Below the pieces are notes generated by a model. The model was not told the DNA's origin and did not search any database. It saw only the letters and a list, made by a program, of their open reading frames with translations. Positions 59,091-64,000 of a stretch of DNA of 64,000 bases are shown here, piece by piece. Within the stretch, counting starts at the first letter, position 1. Each line of letters opens with the position of its first letter. Position numbers and translations under genes: made by a program. The stretch is from NCBI GenBank assembly GCA_946800325.1, contig OX326959.1:13360862-13424861 (forward strand), read 5' to 3'. The stretch is from Luzula sylvatica. Its lineage: Eukaryota > Streptophyta > Magnoliopsida > Poales > Juncaceae.

Positions 59091-60069
59091 GGAGCATTTC
59101 TGTATACAACCTAATATGAGTGTGAAATTCGAAAAATAACCTCGATTTTTGAAAATATTCTAAAACTAGTTCGAAACTGGTTTTAAAAATCCGGTGGTAT
59201 TTGTTTTTAAAAATCCGGTTAATTAACTAAATTTAAACCATCATTAAGCAAGAATTTTTTTGAAAAAATAACCACCGGTTTTATAAATCCGGCAGAAGAA
59301 TTCAATTTGAAAAACAGCCACATGTCTCCTAATTTTACCCTAAATCATTTATGTTATAGTTAACAAATTTAATTAACTTAGTAACTAATATATATTAACT
59401 AATTAATAATTAATTAATATGTAATTAACATTTATTTAAATTTATAAATTTGAATCAATATTAATAAATTATTAATGATATATTTATTGAATTATCGTGT
59501 TCATTAAGTGCATTAATTCAAATATAGAAAATTCAATAGGGAAATCTTGGGGACAAATAAAAAAATTACATTTTTAATATCATGAACACTGTGCATGCAA
59601 AAAAATAAAAGAAATGTTAGTTTGCCCCAAGATTTCCCTGCTGAATTATTTATATTTGAACTAACACGCATAATTAACAAGATAATTAAATAAGTATATC
59701 ATTAGTAATTTGTTAACATTGCTTTAAATTTGTAAATTTGAATAAATATTAATTACATATTATTAATTATATAATATGTATTAGTTATCAAGTTAATTAA
59801 ATATATTAACTATATAATATTAAGAATTTAGGGATAAAATTAGAGGGCATGTCTCTTATTTTTAAATTGAATTCTTCACCGGATTTATGTTATTTTTCTC
59901 AAAGAAAAATCTGCCTAATCATGGTTTAAATTTAGTTAATCAACCGGATTTTTTAAATCATGTACCATCGGGTTTTTAAAATCAGTTTCGGATTAGTTTT
60001 GGAATATTTTCAAAATTAGGGTTATTTTCGAATTTCACACTCATACCAGGTCACATGCAGAAATGCTCC
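59091..60069. mobile_element. Mutator-like non-autonomous element with long inverted ends
   Basis: Ends GGAGCATTTCTG and, inward from the right, GGAGCATTTCTGCATGTG. Diverged arms of about 260 bp share AAAATCCGGT, TTAAACCAT and ATTCAATTTGAAAAA motifs. The perfect 9-bp duplication TTATATAAA (59,082-59,090 and 60,070-60,078) supports Mutator. No coding sequence. Confidence 0.87.
59538..59639. mobile_element. 102-bp inverted-repeat insertion
   Basis: AGGGAAATCTTGGGGACAAA on the left and AGGGAAATCTTGGGGCAAAC inward from the right, around an AT-rich core. It sits in the middle of the Mutator-like element. Class unknown. Confidence 0.65.
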
Positions 60070-60363
60070 TTATATAAATTCATATGTCAGTATAACGACG
60101 ACAAGCAAATTAGTAGATATGCAAGTGAGTGTCACCTTGTTTGGTAAAAGCAAATAAAGGGCAAAAACATCAATAATAAGTTCACAAGGATATATTTGAA
60201 TGAGTAGTGATGTACACTTCCTAGAATTTTTTCCAAAAGTCTTGACGTGAATATGATTTAATAACTTAAGAAGTAACCCATAAATACATGATTTAACATC
60301 TTAATTTATGATTGAACATTCAATTAATATGTTAAATCATGAATTAAGATGTTAATTCTCAAG

Positions 60364-61921
60364 TAGGGTTGTTAACGAACCGAATTCGTACGAACCAAAC
60401 CATGTTCGAGTTCGGATTGAAACTTATCGAACATTGTTTGGTTCCATTCGAAAACTTATCAAACATTTTTCTTTTCGGTTCATTAATATTTCGAACAGTT
60501 CGGCTCGTTCGATATTGTTCGGAAACTTACAAAAATTAATATTTAATTCATTTTCTTTATGTTTTATTAATAAAAATATCAAGTTAAAAACCTTAAAATA
60601 TTAATAAAAAACAAACTAAAATTTTAACTCTTTAATATCAAAAAGTAAATAACATTTATAATCCACACTAAGTATAGATATAACTGAAATAAAACTTGAA
60701 TTATAAAGGAAAGAAATGAATATAAAAAGGGAAATTTTCAAAAAACCCCCTATCTTTTTTGGATATTCTAAAAAACCCCCTTTCTTTTTGGAAACTCCAA
60801 AAAAACCCCTCTACCTAATTTTTATTTTCAAATACCCCCCTATAGGGGTTAAAACTAACCAAGGATGGTGTTAAAAAAAAATTTGACCAAAATACCCTTC
60901 TATTTTCATATGTATATTTTTTGTTATTTTTTCATTAATTTTATTAGTTTTAAAAAAAATTCATAAATAATTTTTAACATATAATGATTTCACAAAAATA
61001 AAATTATTAAATGTTGTGTATAATTTTAATATTTCATTTATTATTCATGAAAAACTAACATCAGATAATAATAAAATAAACAACTTGAAAATATACTGAA
61101 AGAAAAATATTTCTTTAAACATTTATTTTAATTTTATTTTCATTCTTCTTTTATGTATGTTTTTAATAGATTCATGATATTTTATTTTTTAAATATTTGC
61201 AAGGTGTTCTTTTAATATTGTTGTTAATCTTATTATTATTTTATGTTATTTTTTCAATAAAAAGTTATGAAAGTCAAATATCTGTAATGTATGAAATAGT
61301 AAAATTATATACATATAACATATGACAATTATTTTTTAAAAATTAGGACTTTTTTAAAATTAATACAAATAACAAAAACATTATTTTAATTACTAAATAT
61401 GTAAAATGAAGGGTATTTTAGTCATAAAAAAATATTTAACACCATCCATAGTTAATTTTAACCCCATAGGGGGGGGGGGTATTTGAAAATAAAATTTTGG
61501 TAGAGGGAGTTTTTTGGAGTTTCCAAAAAGATAGGGATTTTTTTAGAATATCCAAAAAAGATAGGGGGTTTTTTGAAAATTTCCCATATAAAAATATACC
61601 AAGAAATAATTATGTCATTGAAAAAGATATAAAATTATTTGAGATTGTTGTTTATATGAGTCTTTGACATGAGTTTTAATTTATAATGATTAATTTGAAT
61701 ATTGACTTTAATTTATGATAAGTAATAAATATAATAATCGAATATTTGAACGAACCGAACGAATACATTCAAATTTGATTTCGGTTCGTTAGTTATCGAA
61801 CAATATTCGGTTCGGTTCTATAAAAATTCAAACGATTATTGAACGAACAATTAACGAAAGAACTGGAATCAAACTCAAACGAATCTCGAATTTCGAATTT
61901 CGAACAAAATTCACAATCGTT
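60364..61921. mobile_element. hAT-like element interrupted by a Mutator-like MITE
   Basis: The left end is TAGGGTTGTTAACGAACCGAA. The right end inward is AACGATTGTGAATTTTGTTCG. A perfect 8-bp duplication TTCTCAAG flanks it (60,356-60,363 and 61,922-61,929). Subterminal CGAACCGAA/TTCGGTTCG motifs face inward on both sides. No transposase. Confidence 0.8.
60729..61585. mobile_element. Mutator-like MITE (857 bp)
   Basis: Inverted ends of about 80 bp or more: GGGAAATTTTCAAAAAACCC, then CTATCTTTTTTGGATATTC on both sides. The perfect 9-bp duplication ATATAAAAA (60,720-60,728 and 61,586-61,594) supports Mutator. The interior is shared with 33,575-34,130. A run of twelve G at about 61,468 is in the right arm. 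Confidence 0.9.
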
Positions 61922-61929
61922 TTCTCAAG

Positions 61930-62668
61930 ATGCTAAATCATGTCACGTCGTTGAGTTTCTTCCGAACATTTTCGTATTTGTATTTGAATATTACACGTTA
62001 GGTTAAATGCTGAATTGAATCCTCAATGCATTGTGTTAACCACAAGAAAAAGCGGAGTTTGCTTCATCTGTTCAATATGCTCTTTCAGACATACCTTTCG
62101 CTTACTCTGTACACAAATAGAAAACAAACAAAAACTATAGATCACCATTCTTCTCTCTTTTTGCGTCACTCTCTCAAGATATACTTGAACCTGCACTAGT
62201 GGATGAAATTCTCCATTTTTATTCTAAAATCTCCGCTCTATTCTCCACCTCCAGCTTAGTCGAAAAGGCGCTTTTAATCATCACAAAAGCTCGTTTTTTC
62301 TTCTGCTTCACTACCCACAAAACTTGAAAGTGAGAGGAGATATCCCCCTTTTCTTTCAGAAAGATTTGCATGAACGTATCAATATAAAACTCAAAAAGAT
62401 TCCATCTTTTATCCGTTTTTCAGGAAAAGGAACTCAATCCACACACAAATTGAAAAAGAAATAGTTTGATTTTTGCCTTATTTCCCTCCTTTCTGAATTA
62501 TCTTTTTATATGTTCATCAAAGCTTCCATTTCGATTTCTTGACCCTAAATTAATCAATATAACAATTCCATCTTTTAACTTTGCAGTTCATCACTTGAGC
62601 TGAAACTCGAAACCTTAATCTGAAGCTGAAATCAATTACGTTAAATAAAACCCCAATTAATTCCTCCA
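61930..62668 (+). promoter_or_regulatory. Promoter and 5' leader region of the Nodulin-like gene
   Basis: CT-rich tracts (TTCTTCTCTCTTTTTGCGTC at about 62,147; CTCTATTCTCCACCTCC at about 62,236) typical of plant leaders begin about 500 bp upstream of the ATG. A short upstream frame (ATG at 62,370, six codons with stop) might reduce translation if it is in the transcript. The nearest upstream transposon ends at 61,921. The transcription start cannot be fixed. Confidence 0.45.
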
Positions 62669-63004
62669 ATGGCTCGATCGAGATCGAAACTATCTGCATT
62701 TTTCACCAATCGATGGCTCGTCTTCGTGGCCGCCATGTGGATACAATCTTGTGCCGGCGTAGGATACCTTTTCGGGAGCATTTCCCCCGCAATCAAATCA
62801 GCTTTTAACTACAATCAAAGACAAATTGCTGCTCTCGGCGTCGCAAAAGATTTGGGCGATAGCGTCGGGTTTCTAGCCGGCGCGCTTTCCGAGGTAGCTC
62901 CTCTCTGGGTCGCATTGCTCGTCGGATCCGTTCAGAATTTCGTCGGCTATGGCTGGGTCTTTCTCGCCGTTTCGGGCCGGGTACCGCTACCGCCTCTCTG
63001 GGTG
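62669..63004 (+). CDS. Nodulin-like / NFD4-type major-facilitator protein, exon 1
   Basis: The ATG at 62,669 opens a 112-codon exon beginning MARSRSKLSAFFTNRWLVFV. It matches the N-terminus of plant Nodulin-like proteins (Pfam Nodulin-like, NFD4-related MFS carriers). A basic start is followed by a first membrane segment with WLVFVAAMWIQSCAGVGYLF (about residues 16-35), the conserved ISPAIKSAFNYNQRQIAALG and VAKDLGDSVGFLAG (about 38-70), then a second and third hydrophobic segment (PLWVALLVGSVQNFVGYGWV). The donor GTGGTAAGT ends the exon in phase 0 after codon 112. The family typically has about 12 membrane segments and 550-600 residues, so most of the gene lies beyond the window. Transported substrate is unknown for most members. 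Confidence 0.92.
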
Positions 63005-63810
63005 GTAAGTTGATTTGTCTCAGATGGTAATTATTTTCTTCAATTAAGTTAACCCTTCCAAATTTTGCTATGACATGGACCTAACAAGACACAAATATAT
63101 AAATTATATGGGTCCAAAAATCAGTGGATAGAAAGTGTATGTTATTGAATGTGTTTGTCTTTGTGGTTGTTAGTACACCCTACTCTTTGTTTGTTTATTG
63201 AATTTGATTTGATTAGAATAAAATAATGATACTAACCTTAACATAATAATACTCAATTAAAAATATACTTCACAATGGTTTACTACTAAGTTTAGTTGCA
63301 AATTTATACAAATATACAAATATGCTTCACAATGATCAATAAAATTACTTGTCTCTTTATTTCAATAATATTATATTCCTCGTATTAATTGCGAGACAAC
63401 AACATTAAATTACATGATATTACTGGTCTTTTAATTTAATGACCAGATTCAGTGACCCACAAATTATTTAACTTATGTTACATTAATTATATCATACGAT
63501 GATATTTTTAAATGTGTTGTATATAATTTTTCTATTACCTCGTTGCATTTTCTTTCATACAACATAATATTAGAAATATTACATGATTAAATTAATGTAC
63601 CATGAACAACCTTTTAATTAATAAGGTAACAACTTTTATTTATTAAAATTGGCATTATTATTACCAATGTACGAATATTACTTTGATCGTGACTGTTTAT
63701 ATTGTTAAAATAAAGAACTTCGTAACATTATTTGCATGTTGGTATTTGACCATCACATATAATATCTTATATTATCTAATTTAATTTTTTTTTTTTTTTT
63801 TTTTTTGCAG
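63005..63810 (+). other. Intron 1 of the Nodulin-like gene
   Basis: Starts GTAAGT and ends with a T run of more than 20 bases plus GCAG. 806 bp, AT-rich, phase 0. Confidence 0.9.
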
Positions 63811-64000
63811 ATGTGTATTTTAATATTCATAGGAAACAACGGGGAGACGTACTTCAACACGGTCTCTTTGGTTTCTTGCGTACAAAACTTCCCGAAGAGT
63901 CGTGGGCCCGTCGTAGGAATATTAAAAGGTTTCGCAGGCCTTAGCGGTGCAATTTTGACTCAAATCTATGCAATGATTCACAGTGATAGTCATGGAACCC
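63811..64000 (+). CDS. Nodulin-like / NFD4-type protein, exon 2 (runs off the window)
   Basis: The frame continues from exon 1 in phase 0: MCILIFIGNNGETYFNTVSL, then VQNFPKSRGPVVGILKGFAG, then LSGAILTQIYAMI. These are the most conserved stretches of the Nodulin-like domain (NGETYFNT and NFPKSRGPVVGILKG). 63 codons are visible with no stop and the exon is cut by the window end. Together the two exons give 175 residues of a normal, apparently intact gene. Confidence 0.93.
   Translation, partial: MCILIFIGNNGETYFNTVSLVSCVQNFPKSRGPVVGILKGFAGLSGAILTQIYAMIHSDSHGT

Overview
This window is nuclear DNA of a flowering plant, probably a dicot. It is AT-rich and intron-bearing, with a 20 kb satellite array and dense nested plant transposons (Copia LTR elements, hAT, Mutator-like and Harbinger MITEs, Helitron-like elements). 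I cannot name the species. Only two host genes are supported: a small unrecognised membrane protein (about 23.72-24.03 kb, +) and the first two exons of a Nodulin-like/NFD4-type major-facilitator gene (62.67 kb to the window end, +).

Layout. 1-19.93 kb is one uninterrupted satellite array: 124/125-bp monomers of two types (A and B) alternate as a 249-bp dimer. It contains a 3,478-bp tandem segmental duplication and becomes more irregular toward its right edge. A 0.2 kb insertion carrying the C-terminal tail of a LINE-type ORF2 (minus strand) separates the last 0.14 kb of satellite. 20.3-22.9 kb is AT-rich intergenic DNA ending near a Helitron-type 3' terminus. A hAT MITE (22.93-23.55 kb) sits just upstream of the small membrane-protein gene. 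25.8-35.5 kb is a patchwork of non-autonomous hAT elements, a Helitron-like copy, a solo LTR inserted in a hAT element, foldback MITEs and a duplicated segment.

35.5-45.9 kb is a two-level LTR retrotransposon nest. An old, 3'-truncated Copia element on the minus strand (5' LTR, gag, protease, pre-integrase region) is split inside its gag zinc-knuckle region by a complete 8,370-bp + strand Copia element. That inner element has 1,001-bp LTRs with one difference found and a perfect 5-bp target duplication (GTGAC). Its coding region is nevertheless full of stops and frameshifts, so it must have been mobilised in trans.

45.9-62 kb is again a mosaic of elements inside elements: Helitron-like copies, palindromic AT-rich MITEs, a Harbinger element inserted exactly at the target duplication of a foldback Mutator-like element, and Mutator-like elements with 9-bp duplications. 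The + strand Nodulin-like gene closes the window.

No autonomous transposase, Helitron helicase, tRNA or rRNA gene was seen. The most interesting signals are the dimeric satellite with its segmental duplication, the dead-but-recently-moved Copia element, and several insertion histories that can be read from target duplications and paralogous empty sites. I found no new multi-gene system. All element boundaries were read by eye from terminal repeats and duplications.
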